A stretch of 64,000 bases of DNA from Gramella sp. MAR_2010_147 (GTDB lineage Bacteria; Bacteroidota; Bacteroidia; Flavobacteriales; Flavobacteriaceae), in the NCBI RefSeq assembly GCF_900105135.1, contig NZ_LT629741.1, positions 1,674,001-1,738,000 of the forward strand, read 5' to 3'. Position numbers and translations under genes: made by a program. Shown piece after piece: positions 48,276 through 57,885 of this stretch. Below the pieces are notes generated by a model. It was not told where the DNA came from and made no database searches. It was given only the letters and a program-made list of their open reading frames with translations. How positions within the stretch are numbered: position 1 is the stretch's first letter; every line of letters begins with the position of its first letter.

Positions 48276-50033
48276 ATGTTAGATAATATACAATCCAACG
48301 AAATACTGGACAGGCTACCGGCCCACCTTCAGCAATATATAAAACCTCAGAATTATGATGACTACAGCCCTATCAATCAGGCAGTATGGCGCTATGTAAT
48401 GAGGAAAAATGTAGATTATCTTAGTAAAGTAGCTCATGATTCCTATCTGGATGGTTTGAAGAAAACCGGAATTTCTATAGACAGTATTCCAAATATGTAT
48501 GGGATGAACCGTATCCTTGAAGAGATTGGATGGGCTGCAGTTGCGGTAGACGGATTTATTCCACCAGCAGCTTTTATGGAGTTTCAGGCATATAATGTAT
48601 TGGTGATCGCCAGTGATATTAGGCAATTAGAGCATCTGGAATATACGCCAGCGCCTGATATTATTCATGAAGGAGCAGGTCACGCGCCAATCATTGCAAA
48701 TCCCGAGTACGCAGAATACCTTAGACGATTTGGTGAAATTGGCTGTAAAGCGATTTCCAGTTCTCATGATTATGAGGTTTATGAAGCCATACGCGAGCTT
48801 TCAATTTTAAAGGAAGCTGAAGATACTCCGAAAGAAAAGATAGACAAAGTTGAAAAAAGAGTAGATGATCTTCAAAACGCTGATGTAAAGCCAAGTGAAA
48901 TGGCTCAGATAAGGAATTTACACTGGTGGACCGTTGAGTACGGATTAATAGGAACTCCGGAAAACCCAAAAATTTATGGCGCGGGACTTCTTTCTTCAAT
49001 AGGAGAAAGCAAATCCTGTATGACCGATGCTGTTGAAAAATTTCCTTATACCATCGAAGCAGCAAAAAAAGAATTTGATATTACCAAACCTCAACCTCAG
49101 CTTTTTGTAACTCCAGACTTTGCACATTTAAGCCTGGTGCTGGAAGAGTTTGCTAGTAAAATGGCCTTACGAAAAGGTGGACTTGGAGGAATTCAGAAAT
49201 TGATAGATTCTAAAAATCTTGGAACTATTGAGTTTAGTACCGGAATTCAGGTTTCAGGTAATTTTTCCAGAGTCATTGAACACGAAGGCAAACCAATATA
49301 CATCCAGACTACCGGAGAAACGGCACTTTCTTACAGAGAAAAAGAACTGGTAGGCCATGGGGTCTCAACACACCCTGAAGGCTTTGGTTCCCCGGCTGGA
49401 AGTCTAAAGGGGATTAACCTGGCCATCGAAGATATGAGTCCCAGAGACCTGAGAGCCTACGATATCTATGAAGGTGAAAAGATTAGCCTGGAGTTTGAGG
49501 GCGGAATTAAGGTTGAAGGAGAGATCATTACCGGCACCCGTAATCTCCAGGGGAAAATTATCCTGATCAGTTTCAAAAATTGCACTGTTACCTATAATGA
49601 TGAAACTTTGTTCAAACCTGAATGGGGAAAGTACGATATGGCCGTGGGTAAAGATATTATCTCCGCATTCGCTGGCCCGGCAGATCATGGTTCATTCGAT
49701 CTAATCACCCATACACCGTCTACAACGACGATAAAAAGCAAAAAGACGCCGGAGAGAGAAGAACTGGAATCCCTTTACCAATCGGTTAGAAATATAAGAA
49801 ACGGTGAAAACACCAGGTTCTCACTAAATGCAGCTTTTGATATTGTGAGAAAACACCACCAAAAAGACTGGTTACTTTCTGTAGAAATTTACGAACTGGC
49901 CTCAGAGAATGATCTAAAACTTGCTAACGAAATAAAAAGCAGGCTGGAAGAAATTAAAAAAGAAAGACCCGAAGTAGCCCATCTCATTGATGACGGAATC
50001 GAAATGACCGAAAGCAAGATGGTAACTCCTTAA
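48276..50033 (+). CDS. Aromatic amino acid hydroxylase (phenylalanine 4-monooxygenase) with long C-terminal part
   Basis: A 585-residue, tetrahydropterin- and iron-dependent hydroxylase. Iron ligands His131 and His136 are in HEGAGHAP, and the third, Glu, is in YEVYEAIREL; PDIIHEGAGH and YGAGLLSSIGE are conserved. The catalytic domain spans about 20-330. It is followed by an extra region of about 250 residues (ETALSYREKELVGHGVSTHPEG, then beta-rich pieces and a helical tail) that ordinary 260-300-residue bacterial enzymes lack. Converts phenylalanine to tyrosine; the role of the extra region is unknown. Four bases overlap the next convergent gene. Confidence 0.88.
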   Translation: MLDNIQSNEILDRLPAHLQQYIKPQNYDDYSPINQAVWRYVMRKNVDYLSKVAHDSYLDGLKKTGISIDSIPNMYGMNRILEEIGWAAVAVDGFIPPAAFMEFQAYNVLVIASDIRQLEHLEYTPAPDIIHEGAGHAPIIANPEYAEYLRRFGEIGCKAISSSHDYEVYEAIRELSILKEAEDTPKEKIDKVEKRVDDLQNADVKPSEMAQIRNLHWWTVEYGLIGTPENPKIYGAGLLSSIGESKSCMTDAVEKFPYTIEAAKKEFDITKPQPQLFVTPDFAHLSLVLEEFASKMALRKGGLGGIQKLIDSKNLGTIEFSTGIQVSGNFSRVIEHEGKPIYIQTTGETALSYREKELVGHGVSTHPEGFGSPAGSLKGINLAIEDMSPRDLRAYDIYEGEKISLEFEGGIKVEGEIITGTRNLQGKIILISFKNCTVTYNDETLFKPEWGKYDMAVGKDIISAFAGPADHGSFDLITHTPSTTTIKSKKTPEREELESLYQSVRNIRNGENTRFSLNAAFDIVRKHHQKDWLLSVEIYELASENDLKLANEIKSRLEEIKKERPEVAHLIDDGIEMTESKMVTP

Positions 50034-50644
50034 AGCTTGATATTCTCAAGACTTTGGGAGTTTTCAATGGGTTGGCTCTCGTATTCCAGTGTCCAGCCCA
50101 TACTACTGGTTAATATGTAAATCTTCTGAAGCTCACTTACCAGTCTGTTCTTAGCATTTGATTTCAGAGTAGATTTTTCGATCTTTTCCTGTAAGCCTTT
50201 TTCAATTCGTGATTTTATCTTATTATAATCTTCAGCTTCAAATTGATTAAGGTAATCCTGGGTTACATCATAATATTTGATGTTCGGGTTTATCTTTATT
50301 TCCTCCTTGGGAATATTTTTAATGATCACTCTTTTTCCTTCCTCATCTACCTCTACATCCAGCTTACTCAGGTCATATGCTACACTAACATCTGCATTTA
50401 CAACGATAAGGGCTTTTTTTCGAGCTGAAAGCACATCAAAATAGAAGCTCTTAGAATTTTTATAAGTGAACACCTGGGAAAAAGTTCCTTCAGTCACTAC
50501 CAGCTTTCCTACATTTCTAATTTGCTCCTGAATGAGCGCTGTATTTTCTTCTAAACTTTCTTTTTCATTATTTTTTTGCTGCCAGTACATAAATCCTAAA
50601 ATGACAACAGCAACCATTAAAATGGCCAATAAAATATTTTTCAT
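50030..50644 (-). CDS. DUF4230 domain protein with N-terminal membrane anchor
   Basis: A 204-residue protein. The first 20 residues (MKNILLAILMVAVVILGFMYW) are a membrane anchor or signal, followed by a coiled segment (NEKESLEENTALIQEQIRN) and the DUF4230 fold with VGKLVVTEGTFSQVFTYK, KKALIVVNADVSVAYDLSKL and VIIKNIPKEEIKINPNIKYYD. Located in the cell envelope facing the periplasm. The family has no known function. Its 3' end overlaps the hydroxylase gene by four bases, tail to tail. Confidence 0.83.
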   Translation of the reverse strand: MKNILLAILMVAVVILGFMYWQQKNNEKESLEENTALIQEQIRNVGKLVVTEGTFSQVFTYKNSKSFYFDVLSARKKALIVVNADVSVAYDLSKLDVEVDEEGKRVIIKNIPKEEIKINPNIKYYDVTQDYLNQFEAEDYNKIKSRIEKGLQEKIEKSTLKSNAKNRLVSELQKIYILTSSMGWTLEYESQPIENSQSLENIKL

Positions 50645-50735
50645 AAAATACCGTTTATAAAAGGGAAATTAGAAAAAAAGAAGGAGCGCGGAAGATTTTG
50701 ATATCCAAAAGAAAGTTAAAATAACTTAAATAAAA

Positions 50736-50765
50736 ACTAAAGGACGGCCCCACCCGTCCTTTAGT
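50736..50765 (-). terminator. Strong terminator of the GSCFA transcript or small RNA
   Basis: ACTAAAGGACG and CGTCCTTTAGT form a perfect 11-bp stem with an eight-base loop. On the minus strand it is followed by TTTTTATTT; on the plus strand no T-run follows. It lies nearly 200 bases after the nearest upstream stop codon. Confidence 0.8.
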
Positions 50766-50885
50766 ATATTCTAAAATCTACCCCAACAAATTTTAGAAAA
50801 CAAATCTTTATAATTATCTGATTATTCGTGTACTACAAGAATAATAATTGACGTAAATTATTCCAGATCTGCCTGGTAAAAATAC
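50736..50885 (-). ncRNA. Candidate structured RNA / 3'-UTR of the GSCFA gene
   Basis: Read on the minus strand from about 50885, four hairpins follow each other: a short CCAG..CTGG, then ATTATTC..GAATAAT (7 bp), TTCTAAAAT..ATTTTAGAA (9 bp) and an 11-bp terminator stem (50765-50736) followed by a T-run. The loops of the last two carry G-rich runs (TTGGGG and GGTGGGG). No protein frame exists. I cannot place a convincing promoter, so it may be a 3'-UTR of the GSCFA gene or a separate small RNA. Confidence 0.45.
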
Positions 50886-50960
50886 GAATATTTTAATATA
50901 TAGTATAAAAAATATGTTGTAGGAATATTAAAAATTTAACAATCCTAGTGCCTATAAGGC

Positions 50961-51911
50961 CTAAGAGAAGGTAATTTCAGGGTGGTTTTTTTGAATTTCC
51001 TCGATTTTTGCTTGTAATTTCGTAAGAAAATTCTTATGAGACAATGAATTTTCTTCTCGTGGTCGATGGGAAAGAGCTGTTTGAATTTTACTAATTTCAC
51101 GGTTAAGTTCCAGGGATTTTTCAGACATCCAGTGATTAGAAAATAGCTCCCATATATAATCTACAGCAACCGCATTTGGATGAATCATATCTGTGGTATA
51201 AAACCTGTAATCTCTAAGCTCATCTATTAAGATCTCATAAGAAGGAAAATAAACTGATTGATCATTGGTTTGAATAAATTGATGAACTGCCGCTATCAAG
51301 TGAGCTTTGCTCTGTTGATTCTCTTGAAAACCATCTTTTAGATGCCGAACGGGAGAAATACTAAATATAATTTTAGCATTCCTGTTTATTTGCAAAACCG
51401 AATGACTAATCACCTCAAGGTCATTTACAATCTCCCTGATAGAAGAAAGCTCCTTTTTAAATTTTTTCTGAGGGATCTTATGGCAGTTCGCTGTAATCTC
51501 TTCAGATCCCTCATATACATATCCCCATGCCGTACCCAGACTTATTATAATGTGCGCAGCATTTTCAATAAATTCCCTGGTATTTTTTAGTGCGAAATTT
51601 AGATCATTAAGGCATTCTGTTTCGGTATCTCTGCGCATATCAGAATGTGCTTCTAAAGACTGCCACCCACCGTTAAATTCAAAAACATTCTTTTGCCTGA
51701 ATTCTTCGTGATTGGATAATCTTTGAAAGAATCTACGAATAGGTGAAGGATGAAAGATAATTCCGGTAGGATTTTGAAGGTTTTTGAATTTAAACCAATC
51801 CAGTTTGCCCCCAATATTTTCAACAAAGCAAGATCCTATCAGGAAAACTCCTGAAGAATGTTCGATCTTTGAAATACCTTCCTGAACGGGAACCTTAGTT
51901 CTAAAATCCAT
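50961..51911 (-). CDS. GSCFA domain protein
   Basis: A 316-residue protein of the GSCFA family, named for the motif seen here as GSCFVENIGG (residues 27-36). LGTAWGYVYE, ISPVRHLKDGFQENQQSKAHL and the Met-Ile-His-Pro-Asn block (TTDMIHPNAVAVDYIWE) fit an SGNH-like esterase or lyase fold with the Ser of GSC and a His as likely catalytic residues. The natural substrate is unknown. It follows alaS by 46 bases that contain a terminator-like hairpin. Confidence 0.87.
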   Translation of the reverse strand: MDFRTKVPVQEGISKIEHSSGVFLIGSCFVENIGGKLDWFKFKNLQNPTGIIFHPSPIRRFFQRLSNHEEFRQKNVFEFNGGWQSLEAHSDMRRDTETECLNDLNFALKNTREFIENAAHIIISLGTAWGYVYEGSEEITANCHKIPQKKFKKELSSIREIVNDLEVISHSVLQINRNAKIIFSISPVRHLKDGFQENQQSKAHLIAAVHQFIQTNDQSVYFPSYEILIDELRDYRFYTTDMIHPNAVAVDYIWELFSNHWMSEKSLELNREISKIQTALSHRPREENSLSHKNFLTKLQAKIEEIQKNHPEITFS

Positions 51912-51924
51912 ATCCTTAAATTAA

Positions 51925-51951
51925 AAAATCCCGGTGACTTACCAGGATCTT
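51925..51951 (-). terminator. Terminator-like hairpin between alaS and the GSCFA gene
   Basis: On the minus strand GATCCTGGT pairs with ACCGGGATT (two wobbles) and is followed by T-rich sequence. It may reduce transcription from alaS into the next gene. Confidence 0.5.
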
Positions 51952-51957
51952 TTAATG

Positions 51958-54573
51958 TTATTTTATAAAGCTTTCTGCTTTTTGTAGTGCTTCATTTAAT
52001 CCGTCTGGATTTTTACCCCCTGCAGTAGCAAAAAACGGCTGGCCTCCACCGCCACCCTGAATATATTTTCCCAGTTCACGAACAATTTGTCCTGCATTCA
52101 GACCTTTATCTTTTACAAGATCTTTAGAGATATAACAGGAAAGAAGTGCCTTCCCGTTTTGCTCTGTCCCAAACAAGATAAAAAGATCATCAATATCTTC
52201 CCCTAATTGAAAAGCCAGGTCTTTAATTCCTGCAGCATCCAGATCTATCTTTTTAGAAAGAAAATTAACTCCGTTAACAGATTTAACTTCCTGCTTCAGA
52301 TCAGACTTTAGATTCTTAGCTTTATCTTTCAATAAGCTCTCAACCTGTCTTTTAAGGCTTATATTTTCCTCCTGAAGGTTGCTAATAGCTTTCACGGGAT
52401 CATTGGCATTCTTTAATCTGCTTTTAATCTCTTCAAGAATATTTGTCTGCTCTTCAAAATATTTCACGGCAGCCTCCCCGGTTATGGCTTCAATTCTTCT
52501 AATTCCAGATGCAACAGCAGACTCCCCTGTTATCTTAAAATACCAGATATCTGAGGTATTTTGAACATGAATTCCCCCGCATAATTCCATAGAATCTCCA
52601 AAACGGATAGCTCTAACAGAATCTCCATATTTCTCGCCAAATAATGCGATCGCTCCCTGATCTATTGCCTCCTGATAAGAAATATTTCTTTGCTCGTCTA
52701 GTTTTAAATTTTCACGAATTCGTGAATTCACGAAATTCTCAACTTTCTCTAATTCTTCTGAAGTTACTTTGCTAAAGTGAGAGAAATCAAATCTTAAATA
52801 ACCACTTTGCACCATAGATCCTTTTTGTTCTACATGAGCACCAAGAATACTCCTTAGCGCCTGATGCAATAAATGAGTGGCCGAATGATTCGCAGCCGTA
52901 TTAGATCTTTCAGTTTTATTGACTATTGCCTTGAATGCAACTTCGGTATTTTTTGGAAGCTTTTTCGTAAAGTGAATAATCTGATTATTCTCCTTTTTGG
53001 TATCTGCTACTTCAATCGCCTCTCCATCTGATGACAGAATGATTCCTTTATCTCCAACCTGGCCACCTCCTTCAGGATAGAAAGGTGTTCTATCAAGAAC
53101 AACCTGATACATTTCTCCTTTTTTCCTGGATTCAACTTTTCGGTACTTAGCGATTTTCACTTCAGCTTCAAGCTCGTCATAACCTATAAAAGGATCTTCT
53201 TCAACCGAATTTAACTCCACCCAGTCTCCAGCATTTACTTGAGTTGCCTCACGAGAACGATCTTTTTGTTTCTTCAATTCAGCTTCAAATCCTTTTTGAT
53301 CAAGATCGAATCCTTTTTCACTTAAAATTAGCGTTGTAAGATCTATAGGGAAACCAAAAGTATCATAGAGCTCAAATGCTTTTTCTCCTGAAATCACTTT
53401 GTTCTTTGAATCTTTCATAAGATTGTCTAGCAAAACCAGTCCCTGATCCAGCGTTCTCAGGAAAGAAGCTTCTTCTTCACGAATAACATTCTCAATTAAA
53501 CCTTGCTGGGATTTGAGTTCAGAAAAAGTAGCCCCCATTTGATCGCTCAATATTGGAGTAAGCTTATATATAAATGGTTCTTTAGTATTTAAAAAGGTAA
53601 ATCCATATCTAATTGCTCTCCTTAAAATCCTTCTAATTACATAACCTGCACCGGTATTACTTGGCAATTGCCCGTCTGCGATAGAAAAGGCCACTGCTCT
53701 CACGTGATCTGCGATCACTCTCATCGCAATATTATTTTCTTCGGATCTACCATATTTCACACCAGTAATAGTTTCGATCTCACGAAGTAATGGAGCGAAA
53801 ACATCGGTATCATAATTAGACTGTTTATTTTGCAGAACCATACAAAGGCGTTCAAAACCCATCCCTGTATCTATATGCTTTGCTGGCAATTCTTCAAGAT
53901 CACCATTTGCCTTACGATTATACTGCATAAATACCAGATTCCAGATCTCCACGACCTGCGGGTGATCCATATTAACAAGATCCCTACCCGGTGTTTTAGC
54001 TTTCTCTTCCTCTGAACGTATGTCTATATGAATTTCGGAACAAGGCCCGCATGGTCCCTGATCACCCATTTCCCAGAAATTATCTTTTTTATTTCCGTAA
54101 ATGATCCTGTCTTCAGGAACAATCTTTTTCCAAAGTTCTAAAGCCTCTGTATCCAGGCCAAGATCATCTCTATCGTCACTTCCCTCAAAAACAGAAACAT
54201 ATAAGTTTTCAGACTTAATCTTATACACCTCTGTCAACAGTTCCCAGGCCCAGCTTATGGCCTCTTTCTTAAAATAATCTCCGAAACTCCAGTTACCAAG
54301 CATTTCGAACATGGTGTGATGGTAAGTATCATGCCCTACCTCTTCCAGATCATTATGTTTTCCGCTTACACGAAGACATTTTTGAGTATCGGTCATCCTG
54401 TTACTCTTCGGAACAGAATTCCCGAGAAAATACTCTTTAAACTGAACCATCCCTGCATTGGTAAACATCAGGGTTGGGTCTTCTTTTAAGACCATGGGCG
54501 CTGATGGGACAATGCTATGTGATTTCGATTTAAAAAATTCGAGAAACTCTTTTCGGATATCCTGTGACTTCAT
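51958..54573 (-). CDS. alaS: Alanyl-tRNA synthetase
   Basis: An 871-residue enzyme with the full bacterial domain order: an aminoacylation core ([22 protein letters not shown], then [17 protein letters not shown]), a tRNA-recognition part, an editing domain with [13 protein letters not shown] and [15 protein letters not shown] (zinc ligands His and Cys), and a C-Ala-like coiled region ending in [15 protein letters not shown]. Charges tRNA-Ala. Full length; the likely leader is the divergent gap with the M23 peptidase gene. Confidence 0.96.
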   Translation of the reverse strand: MKSQDIRKEFLEFFKSKSHSIVPSAPMVLKEDPTLMFTNAGMVQFKEYFLGNSVPKSNRMTDTQKCLRVSGKHNDLEEVGHDTYHHTMFEMLGNWSFGDYFKKEAISWAWELLTEVYKIKSENLYVSVFEGSDDRDDLGLDTEALELWKKIVPEDRIIYGNKKDNFWEMGDQGPCGPCSEIHIDIRSEEEKAKTPGRDLVNMDHPQVVEIWNLVFMQYNRKANGDLEELPAKHIDTGMGFERLCMVLQNKQSNYDTDVFAPLLREIETITGVKYGRSEENNIAMRVIADHVRAVAFSIADGQLPSNTGAGYVIRRILRRAIRYGFTFLNTKEPFIYKLTPILSDQMGATFSELKSQQGLIENVIREEEASFLRTLDQGLVLLDNLMKDSKNKVISGEKAFELYDTFGFPIDLTTLILSEKGFDLDQKGFEAELKKQKDRSREATQVNAGDWVELNSVEEDPFIGYDELEAEVKIAKYRKVESRKKGEMYQVVLDRTPFYPEGGGQVGDKGIILSSDGEAIEVADTKKENNQIIHFTKKLPKNTEVAFKAIVNKTERSNTAANHSATHLLHQALRSILGAHVEQKGSMVQSGYLRFDFSHFSKVTSEELEKVENFVNSRIRENLKLDEQRNISYQEAIDQGAIALFGEKYGDSVRAIRFGDSMELCGGIHVQNTSDIWYFKITGESAVASGIRRIEAITGEAAVKYFEEQTNILEEIKSRLKNANDPVKAISNLQEENISLKRQVESLLKDKAKNLKSDLKQEVKSVNGVNFLSKKIDLDAAGIKDLAFQLGEDIDDLFILFGTEQNGKALLSCYISKDLVKDKGLNAGQIVRELGKYIQGGGGGQPFFATAGGKNPDGLNEALQKAESFIK

Positions 54574-54626
54574 TCAGTTATTTTCTTGCAAAATTCATTA
54601 AATTATGAAGACGGCAAAACAATTCA

Positions 54627-54634
54627 TATATTTG
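54627..54634 (+). promoter_or_regulatory. -7 box upstream of the M23 peptidase gene
   Basis: TATATTTG is a perfect TAnnTTTG box 71 bases before the ATG. A near-palindrome ACCGTATTACATTACACGGT follows at about 54642. No good -33 element is seen. Confidence 0.4.
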
Positions 54635-54704
54635 TTCGTTAACCGTATTACATTACACGGTATTAGAGCCGTTTCTGGACGCAAAAATAGTATAAATTTA
54701 ACTC

Positions 54705-55682
54705 ATGTCGAAGGTTAAATATTTTTACGATAGCGAGACCCTTTCTTACAAAAAGATCGAGCAAAAAAAGGGTAGGCGATTAGGTATTGTGCTGCTTAGC
54801 ATCACTGGTTCTTTCCTGGCTGGTTTTATACTTCTTATTATCTATTTGAATATTCCTCAAATAGAAACTCCCAAGGAAAAAGCACTTGAGCGTGAATTGC
54901 AAAATATGAAACTTCAGTATGGTCTCTTAAACAGGAAAATGGACCAGATTCAGGATGTAATGGCCAATATTGAAGACCGGGATAATAATATCTACAGACT
55001 GTATTTTGAAGCCAATCCTATTCCTGAAGAACAAAGAAGAGCTGGATTTGGAGGTATCAACCGATATAAAGATCTGGAAGGTTTTGATAACAGTAAGCTT
55101 ATTAAGGAAACCACCAAAAGAATGGATGTCCTTACCAAAAGGCTTGTTGTACAATCTAAATCTTTAGATGAGATTGCCAGTTTAGCAAAAGAAAAAGGTG
55201 AACTGCTGGAGGCTATCCCGGCCATACAACCTGTGAATAATGAAGATCTAAGCAGGATTGCATCGGGTTATGGCTGGAGAACAGATCCATTTACCAAAGT
55301 GAAAAAATTCCATTATGGAATGGATTTCACCGCGCCACGAGGAACGCCTGTCTATGCCACCGGAGACGGAAGGGTGACAAGAGCAGACAGCAGGTCCACA
55401 GGATACGGAAATCACATTAGAATAGACCATGGCTACGGTTACACCAGCCTGTATGGACATTTGTACAAATACAATGTGCGTAGAGGCCAACGTGTAAAAA
55501 GAGGGGATGTTATTGGCTTCGTGGGAAGCACAGGACGTTCTGAAGCTCCTCACCTGCACTACGAAATTTTCAAGGATAAAGACAGGATTAATCCTATCAA
55601 TTTCTACTATGGAAATCTTTCTCCGGAAGAATTTGGAGAAGTTCTTGAAAGAGCCCAACGTGAAAATCAATCTCTTGATTAA
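54705..55682 (+). CDS. M23 peptidoglycan endopeptidase
   Basis: A 325-residue membrane-anchored cell-wall peptidase. A transmembrane helix (about residues 29-50) is followed by a coiled-coil (LERELQNMKLQYGLLNRKMDQIQDVM). The catalytic LytM domain has HYGMDFTAPRGTPVYATGDG (first zinc His and Asp) and the HxH of EAPHLHYEIF, with YTSLYGHLYKY between. Cuts peptide bridges during growth or division. Its stop codon overlaps the ATG of the MerR-like gene by one base, so they are coupled. Confidence 0.92.
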   Translation: MSKVKYFYDSETLSYKKIEQKKGRRLGIVLLSITGSFLAGFILLIIYLNIPQIETPKEKALERELQNMKLQYGLLNRKMDQIQDVMANIEDRDNNIYRLYFEANPIPEEQRRAGFGGINRYKDLEGFDNSKLIKETTKRMDVLTKRLVVQSKSLDEIASLAKEKGELLEAIPAIQPVNNEDLSRIASGYGWRTDPFTKVKKFHYGMDFTAPRGTPVYATGDGRVTRADSRSTGYGNHIRIDHGYGYTSLYGHLYKYNVRRGQRVKRGDVIGFVGSTGRSEAPHLHYEIFKDKDRINPINFYYGNLSPEEFGEVLERAQRENQSLD

Positions 55683-56011
55683 TGCACATAAACCTTCCTG
55701 AAAAGCGTTATTACGGCATTGGCGAGGTAGCCGAAGCATTTAAAGTAAACACTTCCCTTATCAGGTTCTGGGAAAAGGAGTTTGATGCTATTAAACCAAA
55801 GAAAAACGCTAAGGGAAATAGAAAATTCACTCCTGAAGATATTAAGAACCTCGAACTCATTTACCATTTGGTAAAGGAAAGGGGATTTACCCTTGAGGGA
55901 GCAAAAACACATCTAAAGGAAGAAAAACAAAAAACACTTACTAACTTTGAAATCATAAGAAAATTAGAAAGTGTAAAAGCTGAACTAGTTAACCTGAAAA
56001 ATCAATTGTAA
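55682..56011 (+). CDS. MerR-family transcriptional regulator
   Basis: A 109-residue regulator that is nearly only a MerR DNA-binding domain: YYGIGEVAEAFKVNTSLIRFWEKEFD is helix-turn-helix, and NAKGNRKFTPEDIKNLELIYHLVKERGFTLEGAKTHLKEE gives the wing and second helix pair, with a short helical tail. No effector domain or metal cysteines. The one-base overlap with the M23 gene, and LemA one base after the stop, suggest it controls or is made with envelope genes. No target site is proven. Confidence 0.88.
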   Translation: MHINLPEKRYYGIGEVAEAFKVNTSLIRFWEKEFDAIKPKKNAKGNRKFTPEDIKNLELIYHLVKERGFTLEGAKTHLKEEKQKTLTNFEIIRKLESVKAELVNLKNQL

Positions 56012-56012
56012 T

Positions 56013-56609
56013 ATGAAAAAGTGGCTAATCCCATTAATAATAATCGTTATAGGTATTGTTGTAATTTGGAGATTTACAGCAGGATTTAATAACAACGCAG
56101 TAGCAAAAGAAGAAAATGCAAAACTTGCATGGTCTAATGTGGAAAGTTCTTACCAAAGAAGAAATGACCTTATTGGAAACCTTGTAAAAACAGTGGAAGG
56201 CGCTGCAGATTTTGAAAGAGGTACGTTAACCGAAGTTATTGAGGCACGTGCAAAAGCAACTTCTGTAAATGTGGATGCTGAAAATTTAAGTGCGGCACAG
56301 ATCCAGCAATTTCAACAGGCGCAGCAAGGAGTAACCTCTGCCCTCTCCAGATTACTGGTAACTGTAGAAAGATACCCTGAACTAAAGGCAAATCAGAATT
56401 TTCTTCAATTACAATCTCAATTGGAAGGTACTGAAAACAGGATAAATGTAGCCAGAGATCGTTTTAATGAAGCGGTTACAGATTACAACACCTATATAAG
56501 AGTGTTCCCCAATAACCTTTTCGCCGGTATGTTCGGCTTTGAAAGAATGGAACGCTTCCAGGCAGATGCGGGAGCTGAAAATGCCCCGGACGTAGAATTC
56601 GATTTTTAG
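56013..56609 (+). CDS. LemA family protein
   Basis: A 198-residue membrane-anchored helical protein. The N-terminal helix (KKWLIPLIIIVIGIVVIWRF) anchors it. The LemA domain follows with NAKLAWSNVESSYQRRNDLIGNLVKTV, ARAKATSV and VARDRFNEAVTDYNTYIRVFPNNLFAGMFGF, which is typical. LemA proteins pair with TPM proteins in many bacteria, as here; the joint function is not known. It starts one base after the MerR stop. Confidence 0.92.
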   Translation: MKKWLIPLIIIVIGIVVIWRFTAGFNNNAVAKEENAKLAWSNVESSYQRRNDLIGNLVKTVEGAADFERGTLTEVIEARAKATSVNVDAENLSAAQIQQFQQAQQGVTSALSRLLVTVERYPELKANQNFLQLQSQLEGTENRINVARDRFNEAVTDYNTYIRVFPNNLFAGMFGFERMERFQADAGAENAPDVEFDF

Positions 56610-56613
56610 AAAC

Positions 56614-57057
56614 ATGAGTAAAGCAAGCGAAGCCTTCCTTAGCAAACTGGAAGAAGAGGAGATCGTTGATGCCATAAGACAGGCAGAGAGAACTACCAGT
56701 GGCGAAATTCGGGTACATTTAGAACCAAGTACCGGTAAACTTGACATCTTTGAGCGGGCAATGGAAGTATTTCATGCCCTTAAAATGGATAATACCAAGC
56801 AAGATAATGGTGTTCTTATTTATGTTGCAGTAGAAGATCGGAATTTTGTGATTTTTGGAGACAAAGGAATTAATGAAGTGGTTCCGGATGATTTCTGGGA
56901 GAGCACCAAAGATCTTATAGTATCACATTTTAAGAATGGTCGTTTCAAAGACGGCCTGGTAGATGGAATTCTTAAAGCAGGTGAGCAGTTACAAAAACAT
57001 TTCCCCTGGGATGAAGATGATACCAACGAATTATCCGATAAAATTTCAAAAGCATAG
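56614..57057 (+). CDS. TPM domain protein, soluble
   Basis: A 147-residue TPM-domain protein without a signal peptide. FLSKLEEEEIVDAIRQAERTTSGEIRVHLEPS is the TPM start, and NGVLIYVAVEDRNFVIFGDKGINEVVPDDFWE and LVDGILKAGEQLQKHFPW complete it. The family includes acid-phosphatase-like chloroplast and bacterial proteins. This one is probably cytoplasmic. It sits four bases after lemA, and the secreted TPM gene starts within its 3' end. Confidence 0.88.
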   Translation: MSKASEAFLSKLEEEEIVDAIRQAERTTSGEIRVHLEPSTGKLDIFERAMEVFHALKMDNTKQDNGVLIYVAVEDRNFVIFGDKGINEVVPDDFWESTKDLIVSHFKNGRFKDGLVDGILKAGEQLQKHFPWDEDDTNELSDKISKA

Positions 57058-57841
57058 GCTTATCAAACGATTACTTTTTTTATTTATACTTTGTACGGGA
57101 TTCACCGCGCTGGCCCAGCGTGACATTCCACCAAAACCCTCTGAACAAACCAGTGTTTATGATGAAGCAGATATGCTTTCTTCATCAGATGAAAAAAGGC
57201 TGGAGCAGAAACTGATCAATTATGCCGATACTACATCAACTCAAATAGTTGTAGTGACCATTCAATCACTTCAGGGTGAATACGAAGGAACCTATGCTGC
57301 ACACTGGGCCCATGAATGGGGAATTGGTCAAAGCAAAAAAGACAACGGGCTTCTTATTCTCGTAGCTGAAGACGAACGCAAAATATGGATTACTACAGGT
57401 TACGGACTAGAAGCATATCTTACTGATGCAAAGACCAAGGAAATTATAGAATTAATCATTCTCCCGGAATTTAGAAACGGTAACATATACGGAGGCCTGA
57501 ACAATGGGACTACAGCTATTTTTCAGGTTCTCAACGGCACTTTTAAAGGCGCTCCGGGATCTAAAGGTTCTGGTAGCGGTGGCATCCCTATAAGAACGAT
57601 CATTATTTTCTTCATATTTATAGTTATCCTGATCTCTATGTTCAATAAGCGCGGAGGTGGTAAAAATGGTGGGAGAAGAACCGGTAGAAGTGTACTTTGG
57701 GACGCCATTATTTTAAGTTCTTTAGGTCGCGGCAGCTTTGGAGGTGGAAGCTCCGGAGGTGGATTTGGCGGCGGCGGAGGCTTTGGAGGTGGTTTCGGCG
57801 GTGGCGGATTTGGCGGTGGTGGTGCCGGTGGAAGCTGGTAA
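57017..57841 (+). CDS. TPM domain protein, membrane-anchored with Gly-rich tail
   Basis: A 274-residue protein starting at the ATG 41 bases inside the end of the previous gene; earlier in-frame ATGs at 57011 and 56963 are less fitting. It has a signal peptide (KRLLFLFILCTGFTALAQ), a TPM domain (VYDEADMLSSSDEKRLEQKL..TTGYGLEAYLTDA, residues 45-170), a membrane helix (IRTIIIFFIFIVILISMF) and a long tail of FGGGSSGGGFGGGG repeats. The Gly-rich tail lies on the inner side of the membrane. Works with LemA in an unknown envelope role. Confidence 0.87.
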   Translation: MIPTNYPIKFQKHRLIKRLLFLFILCTGFTALAQRDIPPKPSEQTSVYDEADMLSSSDEKRLEQKLINYADTTSTQIVVVTIQSLQGEYEGTYAAHWAHEWGIGQSKKDNGLLILVAEDERKIWITTGYGLEAYLTDAKTKEIIELIILPEFRNGNIYGGLNNGTTAIFQVLNGTFKGAPGSKGSGSGGIPIRTIIIFFIFIVILISMFNKRGGGKNGGRRTGRSVLWDAIILSSLGRGSFGGGSSGGGFGGGGGFGGGFGGGGFGGGGAGGSW

Positions 57842-57885
57842 ATACTGAAATTAGCTAATTCTGAATTCTAGTCTAATACAACCCG

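Noticed and set aside
55248..55739. A 163-codon minus-strand frame
   Set aside because: It lies over the M23 catalytic domain and is a shadow.
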